Of a stretch of 47,243 nt of DNA, positions 8,225 to 17,301 are shown piece after piece. Source of the stretch: Pseudonocardiales bacterium (GTDB taxonomy: Bacteria > Actinomycetota > Actinomycetes > Mycobacteriales > Pseudonocardiaceae). The number at the start of each line of letters is the position of its first letter. Positions within the stretch are counted from its first letter, which is position 1. A program made the position numbers and the translations under genes. Location: contig JAFAWY010000032.1 of NCBI GenBank assembly GCA_019241525.1, positions 1 through 47,243 of the forward strand. The letters run 5' to 3'. The notes below the pieces were generated by a model. That model worked only from the letters and a program-made list of their open reading frames with translations. It was not told the origin of the DNA and did no database searches.

Positions 8225-9808
8225 ATGAACGGTGGGCAGGAAGCGGAGTATGACTTCGTCGTCGTGGGCGGTGGCTCCGCCGGGTGTGTCATAGCGGCCC
8301 GATTATCAGAGGATCCGTCGGTCACGGTGTGTTTGCTCGAGGCAGGTCCATCCGACGTCGGCGACCTGAAGGTGCAGCGGCTGGAACGGTGGCCCCACCT
8401 GCTCGGGTCCGGCTACGACTGGGACTACCCGATTGAACCGCAGGCCAAGGGCAACAGTTTCGTGCGACACTCCCGGGCCAAGGTGCTCGGCGGTTGCTCG
8501 TCGCACAACTCCTGCATCGCGTTCTGGACGCCCCGTGAGGATCTCGATGAGTGGGCAGCGATGGGCTGTACCGGCTGGACCGCCGATGACTGCTGGCCGC
8601 TGCTGGCACGGCTGGAGAACAATGACGACCCCGGCGAACACCACGGCCATGCTGGTCCGGTGACGCTGCGGCAGATTCCGCCCCATGACCCGTGCGGTGT
8701 CGCGGTCTTGGCCGCCGCCGCCGCGGTCGGCTTGCCCACGGTGCGGTTCAACGCGGGAGTCACGGTCACCGAGGGGGCCGGCTTCTTCCAGATCAATGCT
8801 GACGAGAACAACCTGCGCATGTCCTCATCGCGTAGCTACCTGCACGCGATCATGGGACAGCGGCGCAACCTTGCCGTGCAGACCGGCGCCTGCGCCAAGC
8901 GAGTGGTGTTCGATGCCGCGAAGAAGGCAGCCGGAGTGCTGTACCTGGACTCGGCAACATTCGACACCAGATATGTCCACGCGCGGCGTGAGGTGATTCT
9001 GTCCGCTGGCGCCATCGACACGCCCAAGCTGCTCATGCTGTCCGGTATCGGGCCGGCTCGGCATCTGCGTGAAGTTGGCATCGACGTGCTGGTGGACAGC
9101 CCGGGTGTCGGGTCGAATCTAGATGACCATGTCGAGGGGCTGGTCATGTGGGAAGCATCGCGACCAATGGTCAGCTGCTCCACGCAGTGGTGGGAGATCG
9201 GCTTGTTCGCGCGGACCGATCCGGCACTCGACCGGCCCGATCTGATGATGCACTACGGCTCGGTGCCGTTCGACCTGAACACCGTACGGTGGGGCTACCC
9301 AACCACAACTAATGGCTTCTGCCTGACACCAAATGTCACCCGCGGGCGCTCCCGCGGAACAGTCCGGCTGCGTTCACGCGACTTCCGTGACCGACCCAAA
9401 GTCGACCCGCACTACCTCACTGATTCCGGCGGCCACGACATCGCTGTCCTGCTCGCCGGTATCAGGCTGGCCCGCCGGATCGCCGCGCAACCAGCGTTGC
9501 AACCCTGGATCCATCGCGAACTGGCACCGGGACCGGCCAGGGTCACCGACGATGAACTCGTCGACTACCTCGGTAAGACACACAACACCGTCTACCATCC
9601 CGCGGGCACTGCGCGGATGGGTGCCGCGAGCGATCCGCAGGCCGTGCTTGACCCGCGGTTGCGGGTCAAGGGCGTGACAGGATTACGTGTCGCCGATGCA
9701 TCGATCATGCCGTTCCTGCCGACCGTCAACCCGAACATCACTGTCATGATGATCGGTGAGAAGGCCAGCGATCTGGTCGTGGAGGACTCAGGTCAGCGGC
9801 AGCCCTGA
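8225..9808 (+). CDS. GMC-family FAD-dependent oxidoreductase (choline-oxidase/dehydrogenase-like)
   Basis: A 527-residue flavoenzyme that should oxidise an alcohol to an aldehyde or ketone. The FAD-binding motif VVVGGGSAG lies near residues 13-21. GMC signature 1 ([20 protein letters not shown]) and signature 2 ([16 protein letters not shown]) are present. The C-terminal active-site elements are [11 protein letters not shown] (catalytic His) and [16 protein letters not shown] (paired Asn). I chose ATG 8225 because it puts the dinucleotide fold at the usual distance from the N terminus; upstream in-frame starts give unlikely extra sequence. Choline dehydrogenase or an aliphatic-alcohol enzyme is possible, but the substrate is not determined. 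The 3' end overlaps the convergent exonuclease gene by 16 bases. Confidence 0.88.
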   Translation: MNGGQEAEYDFVVVGGGSAGCVIAARLSEDPSVTVCLLEAGPSDVGDLKVQRLERWPHLLGSGYDWDYPIEPQAKGNSFVRHSRAKVLGGCSSHNSCIAFWTPREDLDEWAAMGCTGWTADDCWPLLARLENNDDPGEHHGHAGPVTLRQIPPHDPCGVAVLAAAAAVGLPTVRFNAGVTVTEGAGFFQINADENNLRMSSSRSYLHAIMGQRRNLAVQTGACAKRVVFDAAKKAAGVLYLDSATFDTRYVHARREVILSAGAIDTPKLLMLSGIGPARHLREVGIDVLVDSPGVGSNLDDHVEGLVMWEASRPMVSCSTQWWEIGLFARTDPALDRPDLMMHYGSVPFDLNTVRWGYPTTTNGFCLTPNVTRGRSRGTVRLRSRDFRDRPKVDPHYLTDSGGHDIAVLLAGIRLARRIAAQPALQPWIHRELAPGPARVTDDELVDYLGKTHNTVYHPAGTARMGAASDPQAVLDPRLRVKGVTGLRVADASIMPFLPTVNPNITVMMIGEKASDLVVEDSGQRQP

Positions 9809-10743
9809 AGCGCTGCGACGAGACGGTCAACCGGAGCGCCGAGGCCCCAGGTGCGCTGGAGTGCAGCGAGCGCCGCCGGATCAGCGGGTGCGTGGGGTAG
9901 CGTGTCGTCGCGGTCGAGCTGTACAGGAGCGTCCGTGGCCACCCGCACGACCCTGGGCGCCAGCTCTAGGTATTCCCGGGCGCCGCGCAGCTTGGATCGC
10001 ATTCCCGAAGCGAGCGCCGATTCAGGATCATCGAGCGCGGCAAGCAAGCCTTCTACCGAGCCAAACCGGCTGATCAGCGTGGCCGCTGTCTTCTCCCCGA
10101 TACCGGGCACCCCGGGCAGCCCGTCCGACGGGTCCCCGCGCAGCGCAGCGAGGTCGGCATAGCCCGGCCCAGCTGTGGATTCCGGCAGCCCGTACCGGCC
10201 GGCGAGTTCAGCGGGACTGATTGTCTCGGCTTTGGACAATCCTCGCCCGACGTAGACAACCCGTACCGGAGTGGGTTCACTTCGCACTACTTGAAACAGA
10301 TCCCGGTCGCCACTGACCACTTCCACCGGATCGCGCCGCTCGGTGGCGGCCAGCGTGCCGATCACATCGTCAGCCTCATACCCTGCGGCGCCCGCGGTGG
10401 CCAGTCCCGCGGCCGCTAGCACGTCGAGGATCAGCGGCACCTGAGGGCTCAATGTGTCCGGCACCTCTTCGATGTCGGGAGCACTCGGTCCGCCCTCCTT
10501 GGCGACCCGGTGCTCCTTGTACGAGGCGATCGCGGCGACCCGGAAGGCCGGCCGCCAGTCCAAGTCCAGGCAGGCGACCAGGCGACTTGGGCGGCGCTGC
10601 TCGATCAGCCGGGCGAGCATGTCGGTGAAGCCTCGTACCGCGTTGACCGGCGTGCCGTCCGGCGCCGTGATGGACTCAGGTACACCGTAATAGGCCCTGA
10701 AATACAGGCTTGCAGCATCGATCAGCAATAGGGGCGCATCCAT
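9793..10743 (-). CDS. 5'-3' exonuclease (FEN/PolI N-terminal-type)
   Basis: A 316-residue stand-alone flap/5'-3' exonuclease like the N-terminal domain of DNA polymerase [21 protein letters not shown] carries the first metal-binding Asp. [12 protein letters not shown] gives the helical-arch acidic cluster, [12 protein letters not shown] the next acidic motif, and [18 protein letters not shown] the H3TH DNA-binding motif. The start is ATG 10743; the open frame continues far upstream to 11412 but that part is antisense to pepE and is not this family. An exonuclease at this place, opposite in strand to its neighbours, resembles Rv2090 of M. tuberculosis. It should remove RNA primers or flaps during repair. 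Confidence 0.92.
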   Translation of the reverse strand: MDAPLLLIDAASLYFRAYYGVPESITAPDGTPVNAVRGFTDMLARLIEQRRPSRLVACLDLDWRPAFRVAAIASYKEHRVAKEGGPSAPDIEEVPDTLSPQVPLILDVLAAAGLATAGAAGYEADDVIGTLAATERRDPVEVVSGDRDLFQVVRSEPTPVRVVYVGRGLSKAETISPAELAGRYGLPESTAGPGYADLAALRGDPSDGLPGVPGIGEKTAATLISRFGSVEGLLAALDDPESALASGMRSKLRGAREYLELAPRVVRVATDAPVQLDRDDTLPHAPADPAALAALQRTWGLGAPVDRLVAALQGCR

Positions 10744-10811
10744 GACCGCAGAGCCTGCCAGCTGCCGGCATCGCTCAACTTGAGGCTGGCGATCAGTTTT
10801 AAGCTGGCGAT

Positions 10812-11942
10812 GTGCCTGCTCCCCTTGAAACTTTTGCAGCCCGCCTAGCTCGAGCGCACGACGCAACGTCGGCCGCTGGCCTGGACGCCCTGCTGCTGAC
10901 TCCCAGCCCGGACCTGCGCTACCTGCTAGGAATCGGCGGCGAGTCCCACGAGCGACTGACATGCCTGGTAGTGCCCGCCGAGGGCGATCCGGCACTGGTA
11001 GTGCCGGCGCTGGAACGACCTGGCTTGGATGGCACTCCCGTGCTCGGGCTTGGTGTGGAGATCGTCGAGTGGACCGACGGCGATGATCCATACGCCTTGG
11101 TTGCTGCGGTATTACCGAAGTCGGGATCGGCTGCTGCCCAGGTAGCGGTGGGAGACGCAATGCCCGCGGTGCACGTGCTGGGGTTGCGCGCCGCGCTGCC
11201 TGATTGCGCGCAGGAACTTGCCTCGACGGTGTTGGCGCAGCTGCGGATGCGCAAAGACAGAGCCGAGATCGCAGCGCTGGATGCCGCCGGCCAGGCCATC
11301 GACCGGGTGCACGCACGAATGGGGGAGTGGCTGCGAGTCGGGCGGACTGAGGCGCAGGTCGGTGCTGATGTGGCGGCCGCAATCGTTGCGGAGGGACACA
11401 CGATGGCGGCATTCATCATCGTCGGATCGGGGCCGAACGGGGCCAGCCCGCACCACGACGTCTCTGACCGCGTGGTCCAACCTGGCGACCTTGTGGTAGT
11501 CGACATCGGCGGTCCGACCCCGGAGGGCTACTACTCCGACTGCACTCGCACGTACAGCATGGGCGAGCCGGCCTACCCTGAGGTCGTCAACTGCTATGCG
11601 TTGTTGCAGGCTGCGCAGCAAGCCGCAGTCGCCGCAGTGGCGCCGGGCATTACTGCCCAATCCGTCGACGACGCGGCGCGCAGCCCCATCCGTGATGCCG
11701 GTTACGGCCACCGGTTCATTCACCGCACTGGCCACGGAATCGGTTTAGAGGTGCATGAGCAGCCCTACATCGTGGCTGGCAACGACCTGGTACTCGACCA
11801 AGGTATGGCATTTAGCATCGAGCCAGGAATCTACATTCCGGGGCGTTGGGGAGCCCGTATCGAGGACATTGTGGTAGTCGAGGACTACGGTGCTCGACGA
11901 CTTAACCACCGGCCGCGTGAACTAGCCGTGCTGCCGGTGTAA
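10812..11942 (+). CDS. M24 aminopeptidase P / Xaa-Pro dipeptidase family (PepE/PepQ-like)
   Basis: A 376-residue metallopeptidase with an N-terminal creatinase-like domain (about 1-135) and a C-terminal pita-bread fold. The five metal ligands are visible: Asp in VVVDIGG, Asp in [10 protein letters not shown], His in [17 protein letters not shown], Glu in [12 protein letters not shown] and Glu in ARIEDIVV. It should cut X-Pro dipeptides or N-terminal X-Pro bonds. The start is GTG 10812, [17 protein letters not shown]. It is divergent from the exonuclease with a 68-base gap that must hold both promoters. It matches pepE of mycobacteria in neighbourhood and size. Confidence 0.9.
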   Translation: MPAPLETFAARLARAHDATSAAGLDALLLTPSPDLRYLLGIGGESHERLTCLVVPAEGDPALVVPALERPGLDGTPVLGLGVEIVEWTDGDDPYALVAAVLPKSGSAAAQVAVGDAMPAVHVLGLRAALPDCAQELASTVLAQLRMRKDRAEIAALDAAGQAIDRVHARMGEWLRVGRTEAQVGADVAAAIVAEGHTMAAFIIVGSGPNGASPHHDVSDRVVQPGDLVVVDIGGPTPEGYYSDCTRTYSMGEPAYPEVVNCYALLQAAQQAAVAAVAPGITAQSVDDAARSPIRDAGYGHRFIHRTGHGIGLEVHEQPYIVAGNDLVLDQGMAFSIEPGIYIPGRWGARIEDIVVVEDYGARRLNHRPRELAVLPV

Positions 11943-12334
11943 CCAGCCCTGACCCACAGCGCATCGAGCCCCTGGCCGCAATAAAGCCTGCACGAACAGC
12001 TGCACGCGCGCATCAACCGGTGGCCAGGTGAACTGACGCAACGCTGCTGGCACGCCCCTGAAGCCACGCATAGGGCAACGTGGAGAGCTTGGGTGGTGAC
12101 CAGTAAAACATGGGAAACGCTGTTGACTGAATCACAGTTACCTAACTCACACAGTGAGAACTTAGCAACTATGCTTTAACGATATTTCATGATTGGTCAC
12201 ACCGGTTAAACCTTGCCGTAACAACTGCCGCGCTAGGGTCAGGAATATCGGCGAGGGGCATCCGGTCTTGGGCTGTGTCCAGATTTTCAACCGTTATCAG
12301 TGTTGGATGGCCCCGCCCGGGAGGAAGGATAATC
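11943..12334. other. Long AT-richer leader region before the tandem globin gene
   Basis: There is no convincing gene in this stretch. From about 12110 to 12300 the base composition drops well below that of the neighbours. The region ends in a very strong ribosome binding site (GGGAGGAAGGA at 12319-12329) before ATG 12335. TTGACTG near 12123 could belong to a promoter, but no confident -35/-10 pair can be fixed by eye. The length and composition suggest regulated transcription of the globin gene. Confidence 0.5.
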
Positions 12335-13420
12335 ATGACCGCACAGAACCCGACTGAAGAACTTGTCGAGGTCGAACACTACGACCAATTGGTCACGCCA
12401 GAATTCGCTCCACTCGCCGAGTTTGCAGGATTTGGCGAGTACGAAGTGGTCGCCGTCCAGGAGACCGGTCAAGCCATTGCGGCCACGATCGACCGCATCC
12501 CGGAGGCCATCTCCGACTACCTCATGACCCGTCCGGAATCGGCTCGACTGATGGGCGGATCGGATCCACCAATCAGACAACCGCTGATAAAGGAATGGCT
12601 TGACAGGACGATTGCTAAGCCATTTGATGGCGACCTCGCAGGCTTTGTTCGCCAGATCAGTCACGTAGGATCAAAGGAGGTCACCTTTCCCGGAGTGCAG
12701 ATAGCGCTGCCGCCTCAACTCGTCCTGGCTCTCACCGCTTGGCTGCAAGGAAAGATCCTTACGGCCTTAGGTGAGACGTGTGACGTCGCCACTGTCTCGG
12801 CTGCCGGAGCCGCCTGGATGAACCAGTTCATGCTGCAGCTTGGGATCATGCTGGAGCCGAGTCTCGCCGAACCGGACGGTCCCTTAGGCAAGCATGAAAG
12901 TGCCGAATTCCATCCATACGCGGATTTCGCAGGGTTCGGCCCCAAGGAGGCGTCTATCCTGCGCAGGACCGGCCCACTACTGGGACCGGCGGCCGGAGGC
13001 GTGGTCACTCTCGCATACGATTATTTGCTTTCCCGCCCAGAATCTGCCGGATATTTTCAGGACACTTCGCATCTGGCGCAGCGTAAGATGACACTAAAAG
13101 GGTGGTGGACGCGTACTACGAACCAGCCGATGGATGGCAATTTCCACTCATATATGTCCCGAGTGGCCGATGCCCATGTCAAGGACGGCGGGACACATCC
13201 CAACGTGGTGATCCCGGCTGATTTGACCATCGCACTCATGGGTTGGGTGCAGATGAGAGTCATGACCGCTCTGAACACCGTCTCTCCGGGACCTGACGGT
13301 GATTACGTTTTTGGCAAACTCCCTGAGCCGCCGGAGGCTGCCGAGGTGGGTCAAGCATGGATGCGGATGCTGACCCTGCAACTCGGAATCCTGCTCAAGC
13401 CCTACCTGGCATCTGTCTAG
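12335..13420 (+). CDS. Tandem protoglobin-domain protein
   Basis: The 361-residue protein is two related halves of about 170 residues (roughly 20-178 and 188-357). Each carries the repeats DYLxxRPESA (61-70 and 229-238), WxxRTxxxPxDG (88-99 and 257-268), a P-rich turn, and a helix ending ALxxW(L/V)Q. This pattern fits the protoglobin/globin-sensor fold, which binds haem and O2, CO or NO. In half two, His281 (VADAHVKD) sits where the proximal haem His is expected. In half one the aligned residue is Gly112, and His110 lies two positions earlier. The protein has no kinase, cyclase or HTH output and no signal peptide, so it is probably a soluble O2/NO binder or sensor. It stands upstream of the hydrogenase island, with its own strong ribosome binding site. 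I am confident of the duplication and fairly confident of the family. Confidence 0.8.
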   Translation: MTAQNPTEELVEVEHYDQLVTPEFAPLAEFAGFGEYEVVAVQETGQAIAATIDRIPEAISDYLMTRPESARLMGGSDPPIRQPLIKEWLDRTIAKPFDGDLAGFVRQISHVGSKEVTFPGVQIALPPQLVLALTAWLQGKILTALGETCDVATVSAAGAAWMNQFMLQLGIMLEPSLAEPDGPLGKHESAEFHPYADFAGFGPKEASILRRTGPLLGPAAGGVVTLAYDYLLSRPESAGYFQDTSHLAQRKMTLKGWWTRTTNQPMDGNFHSYMSRVADAHVKDGGTHPNVVIPADLTIALMGWVQMRVMTALNTVSPGPDGDYVFGKLPEPPEAAEVGQAWMRMLTLQLGILLKPYLASV

Positions 13421-13432
13421 GGATTGGGGCTC

Positions 13433-13461
13433 GGCGTCCACGTCAAGGATGACTGGACGCC
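13433..13461 (+). terminator. Hairpin terminator after the globin gene
   Basis: GGCGTCCA-C-GTCA pairs with TGAC-TGGACGCC around the AGGA loop. This gives a 12-base-pair stem with one bulged C, starting 13 bases after the globin stop. There is no U-tract, as is usual for actinobacterial hairpin terminators. Confidence 0.6.
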
Positions 13462-13615
13462 GATCCCACGCCCAGACGATCAACCGAAACGTGCGCTGAA
13501 GCGCCAACTAAGCCTTCTCGGGGAGACCCCGATGTCAGATTCAGGGTACCCACTGACGCCGGGCCGACCGCGGCGCGGCGAGAGTGGGAACTGCCCGCCC
13601 CTCCAGGAGGCTTCG

Positions 13616-13801
13616 ATGAGCACAACGACATTGACCCGCCCGCGCGACGGAAAAGTGATCGCGGGGGTGTGCGCCGGCATAGCCCAACGCTACGGCTGGG
13701 ACGCCAACATAGTCAGGCTGCTGTTCGTGCTTTCTTGCCTACTGCCGGGGCCACAGTTCGTGGTTTACCTTGCCCTGTGGGCGCTCATGCCCAAGCAGTA
13801 G
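13616..13801 (+). CDS. PspC-domain small membrane protein
   Basis: A 61-residue protein consisting of little more than a PspC domain: TRPRDGKVIAGVCAGIAQRY, then WDANIVRLLFVLSCLLPG, then a second hydrophobic run ending YLALWALMPK. PspC domains sit in the membrane and take part in envelope stress signalling. The short stand-alone form is common in actinobacteria. The start ATG 13616 has CAGGAGG at 13604-13610. It converges with hypB, 18 bases apart. Placement between the globin and hydrogenase genes may be accidental. Confidence 0.88.
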   Translation: MSTTTLTRPRDGKVIAGVCAGIAQRYGWDANIVRLLFVLSCLLPGPQFVVYLALWALMPKQ

Positions 13802-13819
13802 CCGTCCTAGTGGTGCCGA

Positions 13820-14563
13820 TCAAGGCAGACGGACGCGCAACCACCCGTACCAGTCGGCGACACCGTCGCCGGTTGTCGCGGACAGCTGAAGGACCTCGAC
13901 GCCCGGATTCGCCCGCCGAGCACCGTCCAGGAAATCCTCGATATCGAATCTCACGTACGGCAACAAGTCGATTTTGTTGAGCAGCACCAAGTCAGCGGCG
14001 CGGAACATCTGCGGATACTTCCGCGGTTTCTCGGCACCCTCAGTGACTGACGTGATCACGACACGGGCCTGTTCCCCCAGGTCGAACAAAGCCGGGCAGA
14101 CCAAGTTTCCTACGTTCTCGATCAAGACCACTGAGCCTTCCGGGGGGTCTAGGGTCTGCAACCCACCGGCAAGCATCTTCGCGTCCAGATGGCATCCCGA
14201 CCCGGTGTTGATCTGGACTGCCGGGGCGCCGGTGGCGCGGATCCGATCGGCGTCGAGAACCGTTTCCTGATCGCCTTCCACGACAGACACCCGCAGTTCG
14301 GAGCCCAATTCTCGAATGGTGCGCTCGAGCAACGTGGTCTTGCCTGCTCCAGGTGAGCTCATCAAGTTCACGGCAAGGATGCTGCGTTCGGCCAACCACT
14401 TGCGGTTGAGCTCGGCAAGTGCGTCATTGCGGGCCAGCACGGCCTGCTCGAGGGTGACGGTCCGGGTGTGCGAGTGCCCGTGGCCGTGTTCGTGTTGGTG
14501 CTCGTGGTCATGCTCATGAGGTTCAAGGATGGTCTCGCCGGAGCAGCCACACGTTGCGCACAT
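13820..14563 (-). CDS. hypB: Hydrogenase nickel-incorporation GTPase HypB
   Basis: HypB is a GTPase that, with HypA, inserts nickel into the large subunit of [NiFe]-hydrogenase. In the 247-residue product, an N-terminal MCATCGCSG high-affinity metal site is followed by a His-rich stretch (about residues 16-32, 9 His) that may store Ni or Zn. The G domain has Walker A SSPGAGKTT, switch-type VVEGDQETVLDADRI, the metal-site region GSGCHLDAKM, and LNKIDLLPY for guanine recognition. The ATG at 14563 overlaps the hypA stop (TGATG), so A and B are coupled. The two form a short leftward operon divergent from hypF. Confidence 0.97.
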   Translation of the reverse strand: MCATCGCSGETILEPHEHDHEHQHEHGHGHSHTRTVTLEQAVLARNDALAELNRKWLAERSILAVNLMSSPGAGKTTLLERTIRELGSELRVSVVEGDQETVLDADRIRATGAPAVQINTGSGCHLDAKMLAGGLQTLDPPEGSVVLIENVGNLVCPALFDLGEQARVVITSVTEGAEKPRKYPQMFRAADLVLLNKIDLLPYVRFDIEDFLDGARRANPGVEVLQLSATTGDGVADWYGWLRVRLP

Positions 14564-14895
14564 CAGGCCATTACCTCAACTTCCCGGATTTTGAGTTCTT
14601 CTCCCGCGAGGAGTTCGCGGTTTGCACTACCGCACTCGCACAGAACCAGCAGATCATTGAGCGCGAATTCTGCGCCGCAGTCCCGGCACCGTGCTCTTCC
14701 CGTGGGTTGGATTATCTCCAATGACGCTCCTTCGAGCGGGGTGCCCTCGGTAATAAGATCGAAGCAGAACCGGACCGAATCAGCTACTACACCAGACAGC
14801 GTGCCGATCTCCAGACAGATTCGGCGTATCTGTGCATCACCCATTCGATCGCACACCGCATGGACCACGCTCTGCGTGATCGCCATTTCGTGCAA
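14563..14895 (-). CDS. hypA: Hydrogenase nickel-incorporation protein HypA
   Basis: HypA carries Ni to the hydrogenase large subunit. The protein is 110 residues. The N terminus must be Met-His-Glu, since His2 is the Ni ligand of the family. The sequence TTG-CAC-GAA-ATG-GCG at 14895 gives exactly MHEMAITQ, and it has AGGAGG seven bases upstream. An upstream GTG would break the Ni site and sits too close to the ribosome binding site, so TTG is the start. The zinc motif is CRDCGAEF plus CECGSAN. The stop overlaps hypB. Confidence 0.96.
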   Translation of the reverse strand: MHEMAITQSVVHAVCDRMGDAQIRRICLEIGTLSGVVADSVRFCFDLITEGTPLEGASLEIIQPTGRARCRDCGAEFALNDLLVLCECGSANRELLAGEELKIREVEVMA

Positions 14896-14969
14896 GTGCA
14901 CCCCTCCTCGGTCGTGCACCCAGTCCAGTCCCCGTGCGGGGATCTTGTCAAGGGCGGGAGAATCCTTCT

Positions 14970-17237
14970 GTGCAGCACAGTATCCGAGTTGGAGTGCGGG
15001 TCGAAGGCGTCGTGCAAGGCGTGGGGTTCCGCCCGTACGTTCACGGCCTTGCGCACCGTTTTGGGCTATCCGGCCGGGTCGGCAACGACACGGCCGGCGT
15101 GTTCATGGAGATCGAGGGAGCCGAGCAGGCCGTGAGCGAGTTTCTCGCCACGTTGCCAGCGCAGGCGCCACCGCTGGCGGTCATCGAGCAGGTGCGGACC
15201 CATCTCCTGGCTCCGACCGGGGAGCCGGGTTTTCACATTGTGTCCAGCCACGCCGCTGGGCGGCGCGATACCTTGATCTCTGCAGATACCGCTACCTGCG
15301 CGGATTGCCTGCGCGAGATGGCCGATCCAGCCGACCGCCGCTTCGAGTACCCCTTTACCAACTGCACCAATTGCGGTCCGCGATTCACGATTGTGCGCGA
15401 CGTGCCCTATGACCGGCTGTTCACGACGATGGCCCCGTTCGAGATGTGCCAGGCCTGCTCCCGTGAATACCACGATCCCGCCGACCGGCGCTTTCATGCC
15501 CAGCCGGTGTGTTGCCCGGCTTGCGGGCCCCGGCTGCGGCTGATCGACGCCAATGGTGCTGAGTTGCCCGGTGAGCCAATCGCCGCGGCCGCGGAACTGC
15601 TGAGGGCTGGAGTGGTGCTGGCGGTCAAGGGGCTTGGCGGCTTCCACGTCGCGGCGCTGGCCGCCGATGCGGTCGCGACCGCTGAGTTGCGGGCGCGCAA
15701 GCACCGCGAAGACAAGCCATTTGCGGTGATGGTGGCCGATCTGGATGCTGCACGGCAACTTTGCGAGATCGATCCGGTGGGGGAGCAGGTGCTGTCCGGG
15801 CGGCGGCGGCCGGTGGTGTTGCTGACCAAACGCCCCGACGCGCCCGTGGCGCCCGCCGTCGCACCTGGCAACCGCAATCTGGGCCTGATGTTGCCCTACA
15901 CCCCACTGCACCACCTGCTGCTGCGCGATACCGCCGCGCCGATCGTGCTCACCAGCGGCAACATCTCCGACGAGCCGATCGCCTACCAGGATGACGATGC
16001 CCGCCAGCGGTTGACCGGGATCGCGGACGCTTACCTGACTCATAACCGGGCGATCCACATGCGAACCGACGACTCAGTGGTGCGGGTATTCCGCGGTGCC
16101 GAACTGCCTGTGCGCCGGTCCCGCGGCTACGCCCCCGAGCCGCTGACTCTCGCGCAACCGGTGCCTTGCCCGATTCTGGGCTGCGGCGCCGAACTGAAGA
16201 GTACTTTTTGCCTGGCTCGCGGCCGGCACGCCTTTATCTCCCACCACATCGGTGATCTGGAGAACTATGAGACGCTGCGTTCGTTCACCGAGGGCGTAGA
16301 GCATTTCCGTCGTCTTTTCGATATCACGCCGGAAATAGTGGCGCACGACCTGCACCCGGAGTACCTGTCCACCAAATACGCTGTGGACCTGGCTGATGTG
16401 GAGCTGGTGGGCGTGCAGCACCACCACGCGCATATCGCCTCCTGCCTGGCTGATAACCGGGAGGTTGGCCCGGTGCTAGGAGTCGCTTTTGACGGAACGG
16501 GCTATGGCAGCGATGGCACCTTGTGGGGTGGCGAATTCTTACTGACTGACCTCACAAGATTCCAGCGCATGGCGCATCTCGTTCCGGTCCCGCTACCCGG
16601 TGGCACCGCAGCTATCCGGCAACCCTGGCGGATGGCGGCTTCCTACCTCGGTTCCGACGCGCCGCAAGACCTCATCCAGCGCAACGCTAAACACTGGGAT
16701 GCGGTACTGGCGATGGCTTCCCGGGGGGTGAACTCCCCGATGACGTCCAGTGCCGGACGCCTGTTCGATGCGGTCGCCGCGATCCTGGGGATCCGCGACT
16801 CGATCAATTACGAGGGCCAGGCCGCAGTGGAGCTCGAACAGCGAGCCGACCTCACGGAGCTCGGTAGCTATTCCGCCTCCATCACCGAGGGCGCCCCGCT
16901 GCAGGTACACGGCGTAGATCTGGTGCAGGCCGTGGTGGCCGACCTCCGAGCGGGCGTAACCCCGGAGGCGATCGCCACCCGGTTTCACCACGGTCTCGCC
17001 GATACCATCGTGCGGGTCTGCCTGATGCTGCGAGATATCACAGGCATCGATGTCGCCGCGCTGTCCGGCGGAGTCTTCCAGAACGTGCTGCTGCTCGAGC
17101 GCACCGTGGCCGCCCTGGAGAACGTGGGTTTCCGCGTCCTCACCCATTCCCGCGTGCCTCCCAACGACGCCGGTATCAGCCTCGGCCAGGTCGCCGTCGC
17201 CGCCGCAACCGCGCAGTCTGGATGCAGAACGCGGTAA
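14970..17237 (+). CDS. hypF: Carbamoyltransferase HypF
   Basis: HypF converts carbamoyl phosphate to carbamoyl-AMP and passes the carbamoyl group to HypE, the source of the CN ligands of the NiFe site. The 755-residue protein has four parts in order: acylphosphatase domain (VEGVVQGVGFRPYVHGLA near residues 9-27), a double zinc finger (CADC...CTNCG, CQAC...CCPACG), a YrdC-like domain (AVKGLGGFHVAALAAD) and a Kae1-like domain (HDLHPEYLSTKYA, HHHAHIASCLADN, VAFDGTGYGSDGTLWGGEF, ALSGGVFQN). The GTG at 14970 with GGGAG at 14956-14960 places the acylphosphatase domain at the expected N terminus. It is divergent from hypAB, with 74 bases between holding both promoters. Confidence 0.97.
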   Translation: MQHSIRVGVRVEGVVQGVGFRPYVHGLAHRFGLSGRVGNDTAGVFMEIEGAEQAVSEFLATLPAQAPPLAVIEQVRTHLLAPTGEPGFHIVSSHAAGRRDTLISADTATCADCLREMADPADRRFEYPFTNCTNCGPRFTIVRDVPYDRLFTTMAPFEMCQACSREYHDPADRRFHAQPVCCPACGPRLRLIDANGAELPGEPIAAAAELLRAGVVLAVKGLGGFHVAALAADAVATAELRARKHREDKPFAVMVADLDAARQLCEIDPVGEQVLSGRRRPVVLLTKRPDAPVAPAVAPGNRNLGLMLPYTPLHHLLLRDTAAPIVLTSGNISDEPIAYQDDDARQRLTGIADAYLTHNRAIHMRTDDSVVRVFRGAELPVRRSRGYAPEPLTLAQPVPCPILGCGAELKSTFCLARGRHAFISHHIGDLENYETLRSFTEGVEHFRRLFDITPEIVAHDLHPEYLSTKYAVDLADVELVGVQHHHAHIASCLADNREVGPVLGVAFDGTGYGSDGTLWGGEFLLTDLTRFQRMAHLVPVPLPGGTAAIRQPWRMAASYLGSDAPQDLIQRNAKHWDAVLAMASRGVNSPMTSSAGRLFDAVAAILGIRDSINYEGQAAVELEQRADLTELGSYSASITEGAPLQVHGVDLVQAVVADLRAGVTPEAIATRFHHGLADTIVRVCLMLRDITGIDVAALSGGVFQNVLLLERTVAALENVGFRVLTHSRVPPNDAGISLGQVAVAAATAQSGCRTR

Positions 17238-17249
17238 TCGGGCCCCGGA

Positions 17250-17279
17250 AAACAGCAGTCTGCATCCAGACTGCTGTTT
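17250..17279. terminator. Strong hairpin between hypF and the convergent gene
   Basis: AAACAGCAGTCTG (17250-17262), loop CATC, CAGACTGCTGTTT (17267-17279): a perfect 13-base-pair stem just after the hypF stop. It lies between convergent genes and can serve both directions. An upstream arm at 17216-17228 is complementary to 17259-17271 and could form a competing stem. Confidence 0.8.
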
Positions 17280-17301
17280 GCGGGTGGGCGTGCGGTAGGA
17301 G

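Noticed and set aside
10744-11412. Upstream extension of the exonuclease frame on the minus strand
   Set aside because: It is antisense to the M24 peptidase gene, Pro/Arg-rich and without family similarity; ATG 10743 gives a normal exonuclease N terminus.
14896-14919. Longer HypA starting at 14919
   Set aside because: It would bury the essential Met-His-Glu metal site; TTG 14895 with AGGAGG restores it.
14930-14941. CCCC-GTGC-GGGG dyad between hypA and hypF
   Set aside because: A four-base-pair stem is too short and too common in GC-rich DNA to call a site.
14468-15412. 314-codon open frame on + across hypB, hypA and hypF
   Set aside because: It runs over three recognised genes in other frames and has a Ser/Arg-rich translation without motifs.
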